49,499 nt of DNA from JANNRA01 sp031401035 (GTDB lineage Bacteria; Desulfobacterota; Binatia; HRBIN30; CADEER01), in the NCBI GenBank assembly GCA_031401035.1, contig JANNRA010000200.1:1-49499 (forward strand). The letters run 5' to 3'. Within the stretch, counting starts at the first letter, position 1. Each line of letters opens with the position of its first letter. Shown in pieces: positions 23,853-31,865 of the stretch. Both the position numbers and the translations under genes were made by a program. The notes beneath the pieces are model-generated. The model was given only the letters and a program-made list of their open reading frames with translations. It was not told the DNA's origin and searched no databases.

Positions 23853-25772
23853 ATGCTCCGGTTCATCATCCCCGTCGCCGCGGTGGGGGCAGCCGTGGCG
23901 CTGCAGACGACACTCACGCCGGTGCTCGGCGACCGACAGCCGCTCGCCCTACTCTTCTCCGCCGTGCTCATCGCCGCCTGGGCGGGGGGACGAGCTCCGG
24001 GTCTGATCGCAGCCGGCCTGGGCCTGCTGGCGACCGTCGGCGGGCGCCTGCCGGTCGGGGCAGACGCCTGGGTGGACGCGGTGGTGTATCTCGGCGTCGC
24101 GACGGCCATCGCGCAGATGGTTGGAGGCATGCACGCAGCGCGCGAACGCAGCGATCGCGAGTTGTCGGCCCGACGCGACGCCGAGCAGCAGCTGCGCGCC
24201 AACCTCGAGCGGCGCGAACAGGCGGAGCGCGCCCTGCGGGTCAGCGACGAGCGGTTCCACCTGGCGGCCGACGCCTTGCACGGACTGATCTACGACCTCG
24301 ACCCCGCGAGCGGGTTCGTGCTGCGCACGCGCGGCCTGCACGACCTGATCGGCTTCTCGCCAGACGAGGCCGAGCCCACCGAAGCCTGGTGGCGCGAACG
24401 GATCCATCCGGATGACCTCGAGCGCGTCGATGCTGAATCGCGCGCCGGAACACGGGATGCGGGGCGCTACGCGGTTGAGTATCGTGTCCGGCATCGCGAC
24501 GACCGCTGGATCTGGGTGCGCGACAGCGGCCTGGCCCTGCAGGACAGTGCTGGTGGGGTCATCCGGATCGTCGGCAATTCGATCGATGTCACGGCCCACC
24601 GCGAGGCGGAGGCCAGTCTGCGCGAGGCCGACGATCGTAAGGACCGCTTCCTGGCGACGCTGGCGCACGAGCTGCGCAATCCCCTCGGGCCCATCCGCAG
24701 CGCCGCCGGCATCGTCCGCGAGATCGCCGCCCCGGACGCGCGGGTTCTGCGCGCCTGCGAGGTGCTCGACCGCCAAGTGTCGCACATGGCGCGCCTGATC
24801 GAGGATCTGCTCGATGTGTCGCGCATGACGCGCGGGCACGTGCAGCTGCGGCGCGAGTTCGTCGACCTGAACGGCCTGATCGAGCAGGGCCTCGACCAGG
24901 CACGGCCGCTGATCGAAGCCAAGGCGCAGACGTTGACCGTCGTGGTCGGCCCAGAACCGATCGGCCTGCATGCCGATCCGGTGCGCATCGTGCAGATCGT
25001 CGCCAACCTGGTCACTAATGCGGCGAAGTACACCGACGCGCACGGGCGCATCGCCGTCAGCGCCGACCGCCAGGGACCACAGGCCGTCATCCGCGTCCGA
25101 GATACTGGCGTGGGCATTGCGCCTGAGTTCCTGCCGAAGGTGTTCGACGTGTTCGTGCAGGGCAAGTCGGCCGCCGCGCGTACCCAGGGGGGTCTGGGCA
25201 TCGGCCTGACGCTGGTGCGCGAGTTCGTGGCGCAACATGGCGGCGTCGTCGAAGCCTCCAGCGCCGGGCCCGGCAAGGGGGCCGAGTTCACCGTCCGCTT
25301 GCCGAGCGTTGCGCTCGATCGCGCGACCGCGACGACAGCCGTGACGGCGCCGCCGCGGGGCACCAGCGGCCTGCACATCCTCCTCGTGGAGGACAACGCC
25401 GACGCCGCCGAGAGCCTGGCGCTGCTGCTCGAGTTGGCGGGGCACGAGGTGCGCGTCGCGGCCGACGGCGGCACCGGGATCGACCTCGCCCAGACCTTTC
25501 GTCCCGATGTGGCGTTCATCGACATCGGGCTGCCAGGCATCGACGGCTACGAGGTCGCGCGCCGCCTGCGCGCCCAGGCGCCACTGCACCGCCCCACTCT
25601 GGTCGCGCTGACGGGGTACGGCCAGCCTGCCGACGAACAGTCGGCGCGCCAGGCGGGCTTCGATCACCACGTCACCAAGCCGGTGGATCTCGATCGCGTT
25701 CGCGAGTTGCTCGCGCAATGCGGCGCCAGCGCGCCGATCAGCGCCGACGCCGCTCCGCCGCGGCGCCGCTGA
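23853..25772 (+). CDS. Hybrid sensor histidine kinase (TM-PAS-HisKA-HATPase-REC)
   Basis: A 639-aa protein laid out like the kinase at 17656. It has short N-terminal transmembrane helices (about 5-90), a coiled-coil linker (AERALRVSDERF), a PAS domain (130-255, with GFSPDEAEP, IHPDDLERVD and IRIVGNSIDVT), HisKA with LAHELRNPLGP (H272), HATPase with NLVTNAAKY, DTGVGI and GLGIGLTLV, and a receiver with VEDNAD and D557 in FIDIGLPG. It is followed by the CsbD gene and then by the sigma-54 activator, and is the best-placed candidate sensor for that activator. Confidence 0.88.
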   Translation: MLRFIIPVAAVGAAVALQTTLTPVLGDRQPLALLFSAVLIAAWAGGRAPGLIAAGLGLLATVGGRLPVGADAWVDAVVYLGVATAIAQMVGGMHAARERSDRELSARRDAEQQLRANLERREQAERALRVSDERFHLAADALHGLIYDLDPASGFVLRTRGLHDLIGFSPDEAEPTEAWWRERIHPDDLERVDAESRAGTRDAGRYAVEYRVRHRDDRWIWVRDSGLALQDSAGGVIRIVGNSIDVTAHREAEASLREADDRKDRFLATLAHELRNPLGPIRSAAGIVREIAAPDARVLRACEVLDRQVSHMARLIEDLLDVSRMTRGHVQLRREFVDLNGLIEQGLDQARPLIEAKAQTLTVVVGPEPIGLHADPVRIVQIVANLVTNAAKYTDAHGRIAVSADRQGPQAVIRVRDTGVGIAPEFLPKVFDVFVQGKSAAARTQGGLGIGLTLVREFVAQHGGVVEASSAGPGKGAEFTVRLPSVALDRATATTAVTAPPRGTSGLHILLVEDNADAAESLALLLELAGHEVRVAADGGTGIDLAQTFRPDVAFIDIGLPGIDGYEVARRLRAQAPLHRPTLVALTGYGQPADEQSARQAGFDHHVTKPVDLDRVRELLAQCGASAPISADAAPPRRR

Positions 25773-25785
25773 CCCGCGCGAATCG

Positions 25786-25797
25786 GTAGATTCTTCC
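25786..25797 (+). promoter_or_regulatory. Weak candidate enhancer site
   Basis: GTAGATTCTTCC keeps the left arm and centre but has TTC for TAC. It is included because its distance to the -24 element (83 bp) is the same as at the BON gene. Confidence 0.3.
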
Positions 25798-25871
25798 GCG
25801 CGCCCAGTGCCGAAAGCTCCGAGCGAGCTCTGGCCGCCGGCGCCGAGGTGGCGGACACTGCCGCGCGCGGC

Positions 25872-25888
25872 CTGGCACGCCGTGTGCG
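25872..25888 (+). promoter_or_regulatory. Sigma-54 promoter of the CsbD gene
   Basis: CTGGCACGCCGTGTGCG has a perfect CTGGCACG -24 element and GC at the right 12-bp register, though the -12 element is imperfect (GTGCG for TTGCW). The CsbD gene starts 34 bp downstream. Confidence 0.65.
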
Positions 25889-25921
25889 TACCTGCGCGGC
25901 ACAACCAAGGGAGACGACGTC

Positions 25922-26089
25922 ATGAGTAGCACATTCGACAAGGCCAAGGGCCGCGTGAAGGAAGCAGCCGGCGCACTCACGAACAATCCGAAGCTGAAAC
26001 GTGAGGGACGGCGCGATCAAACCGCCGCGGAGGTGAAAGACGCCGCGGACACGGTCATCGACCGCGTCAAGGACGCACTGAAGGAGTGA
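25922..26089 (+). CDS. CsbD-family stress protein
   Basis: A 55-aa protein with the CsbD signature: DKAKGRVKEAAGALTNN, LKREGRRDQ, then a helical VKDAADTVIDRVKDALKE end. CsbD proteins are small, mostly unfolded general-stress proteins. GGGAG precedes the ATG by 9 bases. It lies between a hybrid kinase and the sigma-54 activator. Confidence 0.9.
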   Translation: MSSTFDKAKGRVKEAAGALTNNPKLKREGRRDQTAAEVKDAADTVIDRVKDALKE

Positions 26090-26201
26090 ACCGATGGACC
26101 GACCGCGAACGATCCACCTCGCCTGAGGGCGCGGCCTCGGCGCCAGCCGAGCGCCGCGCGTCGCGGTCGACTCGCAGCGGTGTTTCCCCTAAGAACCGGC
26201 G

Positions 26202-27551
26202 ATGCGCCACGCGCTGGTAGTTGAGGACGACCGCCCCGCGCTCGAGGCCCTGTTGGCCTGGGTGGAGCAGCAGGGCTTTTCGGTGCACGGCGAGACCTGC
26301 CTGACCGAGGCACGGCGGGCGCTGCAGGCGCGGCCCCCCCAGCTGCTGTTGGTCGACCTGACCCTCCCCGACGGCAGCGGGCTGGAGCTCATCGACGACG
26401 CCATAGCCGCGGGTGCACAGGTCGTCCTGATCACCGGTAATGCGAGCGTTGACACGGCCGTGGAAGCGCTGCGCCACGGCGCGACCGACTACCTGACCAA
26501 GCCGCTCGACCTGGCCAGGTTGACGACCATTCTGGCCAACGTCGCGCGCACGGGCGAGCTGCGCGCGGAGATCGGCTTGCTGCGCGGCGCACTGCGCAAG
26601 CTGGGGCACTTCGGTCCGTTGATCGGCGCGAGCGATGCCATGGGTGCGGTGTATGATCTCATCGCGAAGGTGGCACCCACCGAGGCCACGGTGCTCGTCG
26701 TTGGCGAGAGCGGCAGTGGCAAGGAGGTCGTGACCCAGGCCGTGCACGAGCTGAGCCGGCGACGGCACGGGCCCTTTGTGCCGGTGAACTGCGGCGCCAT
26801 CTCGCCGACGCTGATCGAGACGACCCTCTTCGGACATGAGAAGGGCAGCTTCACCGGCGCCGACAAGCTGCACCGCGGGCTCTTCGAGCAGGCGGCCGAG
26901 GGGACCCTGTTCCTCGACGAGGTGACGGAGATGCCCCTCGAGTTGCAGGTCAAGTTCCTGCGCGTCCTGGAAACCGGCACGGCGACGCGGATCGGCGGCG
27001 AGAAATCATTCCCGGTCGATGTTCGGGTCGTCGCCGCCACCAATCGCGACCCCGAACAGGCGATGCGCGACGGCCGGCTGCGCGAGGACCTCTGGTACCG
27101 ATTGAACGTCTTCCCCATTCAGTTGCCGCCGCTGCGCCTGCGCCGCGGCGACATCCGACTGCTCGCACGCCACTTCCTCGCCGAGCTCAATGCCAGCAAC
27201 GACACCGCCAAACACTGGAGTGACGCGGCCCTCGCGCGGCTCGACGCCTACGACTGGCCGGGCAATGTGCGCGAACTCAAGAACCTCACCCATCGCGCCT
27301 ACATTCTCGCCGACCAGGAGATCGGCGCGGCGTGCCTGGCGACGCTGCCGCACCCGGGCCCGGCGCCGGACCCCGAGGACACAGCCGAGGTGCTGCAGGT
27401 CCGCGTCGGCTCCAGCGTCGCCGACGTCGAGCAGCGCCTGATCTTCGCCACGCTCGAGCAGGTCGCCGGCAACAAGCAGAAGGCAGCCGAGGTGCTCGGC
27501 GTCAGCCTCAAGACCCTGTACAATCGCCTCTCGGCCTACAAGGCGGAATGA
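26202..27551 (+). CDS. NtrC-family sigma-54-dependent response regulator
   Basis: A 449-aa enhancer-binding protein. The receiver domain (1-115) has D52 in LVDLTLPDG and K100 in YLTKPLD. The AAA+ domain (about 135-370) has Walker A GESGSGKE (168-175), the sigma-54 contact loop GSFTGA (215-220), Walker B TLFLDE and the RLNVFPI...LPPLRLRRGDI sensor regions. A Fis-type HTH closes the chain (about 408-447, NKQKAAEVLGVSLKTLYNRL). It activates sigma-54 promoters from upstream sites. It is the only such activator in the window and lies amid at least nine sigma-54-like promoters. No sigma-54 site is visible at its own start. Its stop overlaps the next ATG (ATGA). Confidence 0.92.
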   Translation: MRHALVVEDDRPALEALLAWVEQQGFSVHGETCLTEARRALQARPPQLLLVDLTLPDGSGLELIDDAIAAGAQVVLITGNASVDTAVEALRHGATDYLTKPLDLARLTTILANVARTGELRAEIGLLRGALRKLGHFGPLIGASDAMGAVYDLIAKVAPTEATVLVVGESGSGKEVVTQAVHELSRRRHGPFVPVNCGAISPTLIETTLFGHEKGSFTGADKLHRGLFEQAAEGTLFLDEVTEMPLELQVKFLRVLETGTATRIGGEKSFPVDVRVVAATNRDPEQAMRDGRLREDLWYRLNVFPIQLPPLRLRRGDIRLLARHFLAELNASNDTAKHWSDAALARLDAYDWPGNVRELKNLTHRAYILADQEIGAACLATLPHPGPAPDPEDTAEVLQVRVGSSVADVEQRLIFATLEQVAGNKQKAAEVLGVSLKTLYNRLSAYKAE

Positions 27552-28165
27552 GCGTGAGCGGCGACGACGACCTGGCATTGGCGGCGCGCATGCGCGCCCT
27601 GTCCGCGTTCGCGCCGGCCTATCTCCACGACCTGAAGGGGCCGCTCAACACGATCGTCCTGCGGGTCGCCCTGTTGCGCGGCACCGGCGGCGACGACAGC
27701 ACCGACCGCACCGTCGTGGACTCGCTCGATGTCATCGACGCGCAGGTGCAACGGCTCGCACGCCTGCTCGACGATTGGGTGGCCGCCACGGTGCTCGCAC
27801 CGGCCGCGGAGACCGATCTGACCGCCCTCCTACAGCGCTGCATCGCGATCGTGGCGCCGACGGGGCGCAAGCGACAGTGCGAGCTGCGTCTGGACTCACC
27901 GGCCGCCGCGCTTGTCATCGGCGCGGATCCGATGATCCTGGGCGGGATCCTGCTCGAACTGCTGCACGAGGCGCTTGCGCGCGCTGACGCGCGCAGCACG
28001 ATCGTGCTGCGCGTCGAGCAGCAGGCCACGCACGCGCTGCTCGCCATCGCCGACGCGCGTCTGGACAGCGCCGCCCTGTGCGCCGCCACCGCCTGCGTCA
28101 GCGCGTTGGGAGGCACCTGCCGGCTCACGCCCGGCGGCGGCGTCGAGATGCAGCTTCCCCTGTAA
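27548..28165 (+). CDS. Histidine-kinase-like protein with degenerate ATPase domain
   Basis: A 205-aa soluble protein. The first half is a HisKA-like dimerisation helix pair with YLHDLKGPLN (H27) and RLARLLDDWV. The second half looks like a shrunken HATPase domain that lacks recognisable N and G boxes but ends in the family's GG-x-C-R-L-x-P-GGG-V-x-M-x-LPL strand. It may be a phosphotransfer or phosphatase partner rather than a kinase. It overlaps the sigma-54 activator by four bases, so the two are made together. A relic of a paralogue lies at 36775-37022. Confidence 0.65.
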   Translation: MSVSGDDDLALAARMRALSAFAPAYLHDLKGPLNTIVLRVALLRGTGGDDSTDRTVVDSLDVIDAQVQRLARLLDDWVAATVLAPAAETDLTALLQRCIAIVAPTGRKRQCELRLDSPAAALVIGADPMILGGILLELLHEALARADARSTIVLRVEQQATHALLAIADARLDSAALCAATACVSALGGTCRLTPGGGVEMQLPL

Positions 28166-28173
28166 TTCGTACA
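28162..28173 (+). promoter_or_regulatory. Candidate enhancer site, GTA-N5-TACA
   Basis: GTAATTCGTACA is a perfect GTA-N5-TAC motif overlapping the stop of the kinase-like gene. It is centred 51 bp before the -24 element at 28218. Confidence 0.65.
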
Positions 28174-28215
28174 GGCGAAGCCCTCTGGCGCAACACCCTG
28201 TCGGGGCTGGACGGG

Positions 28216-28232
28216 CTGGCGCGATTCTTTCT
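28216..28232 (+). promoter_or_regulatory. Probable sigma-54 promoter of the receiver gene
   Basis: CTGGCGCGATTCTTTCT keeps the 12-bp register but has TTTCT for TTGCW. The start codon is 13 bp downstream, so the transcript would be nearly leaderless. The matching segment at 37072 (CTGGCCCGATTCTTCCT) has the same layout. Confidence 0.5.
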
Positions 28233-28244
28233 GTGGCCAGTCGC

Positions 28245-28673
28245 ATGACTTCAGCCGTGTGCCCGACGTCCGACCCTCCCGGCGCCTGCGCCCACACCAT
28301 CCCCGACGACGCCAGCGTGTTGATCATCGATGACGAGCCGGCAGTAGCTGACGCCCTCTTCTTCCTCCTCTGCGCGCACGGATTCTCCGCGAACGTGGCG
28401 CTCAACACGGATAGCGCGCTGGCACGGCTCCAGGAACGGTGCGTCGACGTCATCATCACCGACCTCCGCATGCCCGGCGTCGATCGACATTGGACCGCGC
28501 AATTACGGAGCCTGTGTCCGGACGCGTGCATCGTCGTAATCAGCGGTGCCCTACCGATCGGGTCCGCTCTGCGCGCGCTGCGTGCGACGACCAACGCCGT
28601 GCTGCAGAAGCCGGTCGATGAACGAGTGTTGCTGCAGACGTTGCGCCCGCACGGCGCCGTGCGGGATGCATGA
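28245..28673 (+). CDS. Single-domain response regulator
   Basis: A 142-aa receiver protein without an output domain. VLIIDDEPAV supplies the acidic pocket (D29/D30), D73 in IITDLRMPG is the phospho-acceptor, IVVISGALP holds the Ser/Thr switch position and LQKPVDE the lysine. The first ~23 residues are a Pro/Cys-rich extension. No Shine-Dalgarno site is visible before ATG 28245. It may relay phosphate among the hybrid kinases and the sigma-54 activator. Confidence 0.8.
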   Translation: MTSAVCPTSDPPGACAHTIPDDASVLIIDDEPAVADALFFLLCAHGFSANVALNTDSALARLQERCVDVIITDLRMPGVDRHWTAQLRSLCPDACIVVISGALPIGSALRALRATTNAVLQKPVDERVLLQTLRPHGAVRDA

Positions 28674-28912
28674 GCTCCCCGCACGTTTCAGTGGCGCGTT
28701 CCGCCGTCACGGCGTCGGCTCCAGGTGCGGCTGAGGTGCGGCGCGGTACAGCCGCGTGCAACTGTAACAGGCGAAGAGCGGAGCCGCGTGCTGCACATTG
28801 GATGCGGACCAGATCATGCGTGCGTCGGGGCAAACCTCCCCAGCCAGCAGCAGGTCAGGAGCGCCGCGGCGCGTCCTGCTCACGTCATGTAGGGCGCCGG
28901 GATCATCGATCG

Positions 28913-28924
28913 GTAAATGCTACC
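28913..28924 (+). promoter_or_regulatory. Candidate enhancer site, GTA-N5-TAC
   Basis: GTAAATGCTACC has both arms intact. It is centred 62 bp before the -24 element of DUF3309 copy 2. Confidence 0.6.
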
Positions 28925-28977
28925 GGGCGCGCCTCCAACCGCTCCGTTCCCTCCGTGCACTCCGGCGGCTCGCGGCG

Positions 28978-28994
28978 CTGGCACGACACTGGCT
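28978..28994 (+). promoter_or_regulatory. Sigma-54 promoter of DUF3309 gene 2
   Basis: CTGGCACGACACTGGCT is the same as the promoter at 17432 except in the variable spacer. GG is at 28980 and GC at 28992. Confidence 0.82.
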
Positions 28995-29022
28995 TTCAGC
29001 CAATGCCTGAGGTGCCAATGTC

Positions 29023-29175
29023 ATGACTACGATTCTTCTCATCGTCCTTCTGCTCGTCCTCATCGGCGCCGTGCCGTCCTGGCCGCACAGCCGCTCGTGG
29101 GGCTACGCGCCGAGCGGAGTGGTCGGCCTCGTGGTGGTGGTCCTGGTGCTGATGATGCTGACCGGACGAGTCTAG
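29023..29175 (+). CDS. DUF3309 small membrane protein (copy 2)
   Basis: A 50-aa protein differing from copy 1 at only a few positions, with the signature PSWPHSRSWGYAPSG between two hydrophobic helices. The start is fixed by homology; GAGG lies 10 bases upstream, weaker than at copy 1. Likely transcribed from the sigma-54 promoter 29 bp upstream. Confidence 0.9.
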   Translation: MTTILLIVLLLVLIGAVPSWPHSRSWGYAPSGVVGLVVVVLVLMMLTGRV

Positions 29176-29248
29176 GGGCTCCGGCACCGACAGAACCCGT
29201 TACCAACAATCGGGCGCTCCGTGCGCCCCAGACGAGGAGGAACTCCCC

Positions 29249-29356
29249 ATGCTCACTCGACGTCTCAATCAATCCGGTGCGATCGGTTACGCCCTGATGT
29301 GGCTGCTCGGTGTGCCCATCCCCCTGCTCTTCGTCCTCTGGTTGGTTTTCCGCTGA
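29249..29356 (+). CDS. Very small membrane protein
   Basis: A 35-aa peptide: a basic N-terminus (MLTRRLNQSG) and one hydrophobic helix (ALMWLLGVPIPLLFVLWLVFR). GAGGAGGAA precedes the ATG, a strong Shine-Dalgarno site. It lies 73 bp after DUF3309 copy 2 and three bases before the FAD-Rieske gene. Single-helix peptides of this kind are common among stress-induced small proteins. I cannot assign a family with certainty. Confidence 0.65.
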   Translation: MLTRRLNQSGAIGYALMWLLGVPIPLLFVLWLVFR

Positions 29357-29359
29357 CGC

Positions 29360-31201
29360 ATGCGCGAGCAGACACAGAACGTGCTGTGGGAAGAGGGCAT
29401 CCGCCGCCCCCGCGGCGAGGCGTTGAAGGGTGACGTGGAGACCGACGTCGTCGTCATCGGCGCCGGGATCACGGGTCTGACGACGGCCTTCCTGTTGGCG
29501 AGCGAGCAGCGGCGCGTCATCGTCCTCGAAGCCCACCAGATCGGCAGCGGGACGAGTGGCAGAACCTCGGCGCACGTCAGCGTGGTGCCCGATATGGGCT
29601 ACGACAGCCTGGTGCGCCGAGTCGGGACGGACGGCGGGCGGACCTATGTGCAGCGCCTGCAGGGCGCGCTCGAGTACATGGACGACCTGGTCGCCGCCGA
29701 GCAGATCGCGTGCGGTTGGACGCGCCTGCCCGCCTACTGGTTCAGCGAGGATGCCGCCGGAGCGGTGCGACTGGCGGAGGAAGCGGCAGCCGCCGAGCGC
29801 CTTGGCCAGGAATGCCGGCTGGTGCCGCAATCGCCGCTGCCATGGACGCAGACCGCTGCCCTGGCCCTGCCGCGCCAGGCCGTCTTCCACCCGCTGCGCT
29901 ACCTCCTGCACCTGGCGGAACTGGCGCGCCGCCGCGGTGCGATCCTCTTCGAGCGCACGCCGATGATCTCCTGGGAGGACTCGCCCGAGGGCGTCCTCGT
30001 GCAGACGTCGCGGGGCGTGGTCAGGGCGCGCGAACTCGTCCTGGCGACGCACACCCCCGTTGGCTTCAATCTCCTGCAGACGCTGCTGACGCCCATCGAG
30101 TCCTACCTGCTCACCGTCGCGTTGCCCGAAGGCCTCGCGCCGGCGCTCTACTGGGACACCAGCGATCCCTACCATTACATCCGTCCCTACGGCGACGACG
30201 GCCGTCCGCTGGTGCTGGTCGGCGGCTGCGACCACAAGACCGGTCAGGAAGAGGAGCCGCAGGCGCGCTACACGAAGCTGGCGGAGTACGTGCGCGACCG
30301 CCTGCCTCGCGCGACGGTCACCGGATGGTGGTCGGCGCAGCTCTTCGAGCCGGCAGACGGACTGCCGTACATCGGTCGCTCGCCGCTCGCCCACCACGTC
30401 AGCGTCGCCACCGGCTTCGCCGGCGTCGGCCTGGTGCAGGGCACGATGGCGGCGATGGAGTTGACCGCGATGCTGCGCGGCGAGGGCACCGACGACGCGC
30501 CGTGGAGCACCACCCGATTGAGCCTCAGCGCCGCTCCGACCGTGGTCAGCGAGACCGTGAACGTCGCACGCCAGTGGATCGGCGACCGACTGAGCGCGAC
30601 GGACGGACACGACGTCGCGGACGTGCAGACCGGCGCGGGCGCCATCCTGCGCCTCGAGGGCCACCGCCGGGCCGTGTACCGAGGCAATGACGGTCGGCTG
30701 CACATCCTCTCGCCCGTCTGCCCGCACCTCGGCTGCCTGGTGCGCTGGAACGTCACCGCGAACACCTGGGACTGCCCCTGCCACGGGTCGCGTTTCGCCC
30801 CCACCGGCGAGGTACTCGAGGGACCCGCGCTGGCGGGGCTCACGCGCATGCCGTCGAGCGACGCCAGTCCGTATGCCGGCGCGCCGAGTCGATCCGCGTC
30901 GACGCGGACAAGGGCTAGGCCGTCTCACCCCAACAGCGACGAAAGGGAGTCCGTCATGTGCGCACTGTCACATTATGCCGCGGCGATCACCGCCGTGGTC
31001 ATTTCACTGTCCGGAGCAGCCAGCGCCGCCCCCGACGGCTGGCTGACCACCAAGGCGGACGCCGTCGCCGCGGCGGTCGACGGCGTCCGCCTGAGCGGGA
31101 CGGTGCCGAGCCAGTCCGATCGCCTGCACGCGCTGAGCCTGGCGCGCGCGACGACTGGGGTGCGGTCGGGCGTCGACCAACTGCAGGTCGCCGTCAACTG
31201 A
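29360..31201 (+). CDS. FAD-dependent oxidoreductase with C-terminal Rieske domain, frame running into a BON relic
   Basis: The first ~380 residues are a DAO-type FAD oxidoreductase, with VVVIGAGITGLTTAFLL, GSGTSGRTSAHVS and a closing HHVSVATGFAGVGLVQG. A Rieske [2Fe-2S] domain follows (about 430-500), with CPHLGC and CPCHGS as ligands. Related proteins end soon after the GPAL segment. Here the frame has no stop there: it runs through ~35 unconserved residues and the signal peptide of a BON relic, to 31201. In another frame the text ESIRVDADKG followed by TAG at 30916-30918 looks like the ancestral end, implying a frameshift near 30845. Whether a 613-aa fusion is made, or translation of the tail restarts at ATG 30956, is open. 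Confidence 0.8.
   Translation: MREQTQNVLWEEGIRRPRGEALKGDVETDVVVIGAGITGLTTAFLLASEQRRVIVLEAHQIGSGTSGRTSAHVSVVPDMGYDSLVRRVGTDGGRTYVQRLQGALEYMDDLVAAEQIACGWTRLPAYWFSEDAAGAVRLAEEAAAAERLGQECRLVPQSPLPWTQTAALALPRQAVFHPLRYLLHLAELARRRGAILFERTPMISWEDSPEGVLVQTSRGVVRARELVLATHTPVGFNLLQTLLTPIESYLLTVALPEGLAPALYWDTSDPYHYIRPYGDDGRPLVLVGGCDHKTGQEEEPQARYTKLAEYVRDRLPRATVTGWWSAQLFEPADGLPYIGRSPLAHHVSVATGFAGVGLVQGTMAAMELTAMLRGEGTDDAPWSTTRLSLSAAPTVVSETVNVARQWIGDRLSATDGHDVADVQTGAGAILRLEGHRRAVYRGNDGRLHILSPVCPHLGCLVRWNVTANTWDCPCHGSRFAPTGEVLEGPALAGLTRMPSSDASPYAGAPSRSASTRTRARPSHPNSDERESVMCALSHYAAAITAVVISLSGAASAAPDGWLTTKADAVAAAVDGVRLSGTVPSQSDRLHALSLARATTGVRSGVDQLQVAVN
30956..31201 (+). pseudogene. Deleted copy of the four-BON protein
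   Basis: From ATG 30956 the frame gives a signal peptide and GWLTTK start as in the gene at 22618 (MCALSHYAAA against MRTLSLYAAA), then a piece of the first BON domain (ADAVAAAVDGV). It then jumps to the end of the fourth domain (QSDRLHALSLARATTGVRSGVDQLQVAVN). About 260 residues are missing in between. AAAGGGAG precedes the ATG, so an 81-aa secreted peptide could still be made. The 3' flank also resembles that of the parent gene. Confidence 0.75.
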
Positions 31202-31352
31202 ACCGGGGAGGGACGCGCCGGCACCGGTACGTTGGGCTGGTGCGGTGGAGGGCGGCGCGCCCCGCTTGAATTGGTCGGACCAGACCGGCGACGCGACCGG
31301 GTGTGCTGACGCCTTGCCGTCGCGTCGCTGCGTCGCAGCCAGGGAGATACTC

Positions 31353-31634
31353 ATGCACCCGATCGCTCGCACACTCCGTCAGGCTACGCTCGGCGCCGCA
31401 CTGGCGGCATTGTTCCTGTTCGGCGGCGCCGCGCGGGTCGCCGCGCAGGACGCCACCTATCCGCAGGCGACCGACGACACCCAGAGCGTCCCGGGTGCAC
31501 CAAGCGCCGGCGCCTACGGGATGATGACCCTGCTCTTCGTGGTCGGCGGCGCCATCGCCGTCGTCGCGATCGTCACCATCGGCCGTCACGAGCGCCACCG
31601 ACGGAGCGAACGCGCCGCGGGCCGAGCTCAGTAA
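31353..31634 (+). CDS. Small exported or membrane-anchored protein
   Basis: A 93-aa protein: a signal peptide (ALAALFLFGGAARVAAQ), a short acidic linker (DATYPQATDDTQS), one transmembrane helix (GMMTLLFVVGGAIAVVAIVTIG) and a strongly basic tail (RHERHRRSERAAGR). No family recognised. AGGGAG lies five to seven bases before the ATG. A longer open frame upstream lacks a start site. Confidence 0.65.
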   Translation: MHPIARTLRQATLGAALAALFLFGGAARVAAQDATYPQATDDTQSVPGAPSAGAYGMMTLLFVVGGAIAVVAIVTIGRHERHRRSERAAGRAQ

Positions 31635-31694
31635 CGATCTGTCCATCGGCCGCGCTGCAGCGTCGCACGTCACCACCCAGCGCAGGAGGTAGAG

Positions 31695-31865
31695 ATGAGG
31701 ATGACGGCGATGCGGATGAAGGCGACGAGGACGACGAAGAGGATCCGACTGCGATGCGCGAGCCCGACGAGCCGCGTGCGCACCGAATGGTGGCGAAGCA
31801 CCGGCATATTGAACGCGAGAGCGATCCGCCGCTCGTCTAGCGCATCGCCGAAAGGGACCAGATGA
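31695..31865 (+). CDS. Small basic peptide, possibly coupled to the cupin gene
   Basis: A 56-aa frame with a strong AGGAGGT Shine-Dalgarno site four bases upstream and an ATGA overlap with the cupin gene. The peptide is Met/Thr/Arg-rich and resembles nothing I know. The next frame over the same bases reads as a very acidic stretch (Asp/Glu runs, then EPDEPRAHRMVAKHRHIE) with GC-rich third positions but no start codon. One of the two may be real, or a frameshift may separate the start from the acidic frame. Confidence 0.3.
   Translation: MRMTAMRMKATRTTKRIRLRCASPTSRVRTEWWRSTGILNARAIRRSSSASPKGTR

Larger units (their letters stand above)
28674..29022. other. 349-bp regulatory gap
   Basis: No gene supported. 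It holds the DUF3309 copy 2 promoter, its enhancer-like site and a further imperfect match near 28758 (AACTGTAACAGGCGAAG). That match shares ACAGGCGAAG with the site at 28162, suggesting another decayed regulatory copy. A frame that overlaps the receiver stop (ATG 28670) crosses the promoter and is probably not real. Confidence 0.45.

Noticed and set aside
23949..25904. A 651-aa minus-strand open frame opposite the second hybrid kinase
   Set aside because: Antisense shadow; no motifs, and the plus strand has intact kinase and receiver domains.
28670..29026. Plus-strand frame overlapping the receiver stop by ATGA
   Set aside because: It crosses the sigma-54 promoter and the enhancer-like site and ends inside DUF3309 copy 2; Ser/Arg-rich with no motif.
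29060..30928. A 622-aa minus-strand open frame opposite the FAD-Rieske gene
   Set aside because: Antisense shadow of a gene with clear FAD and Rieske motifs.
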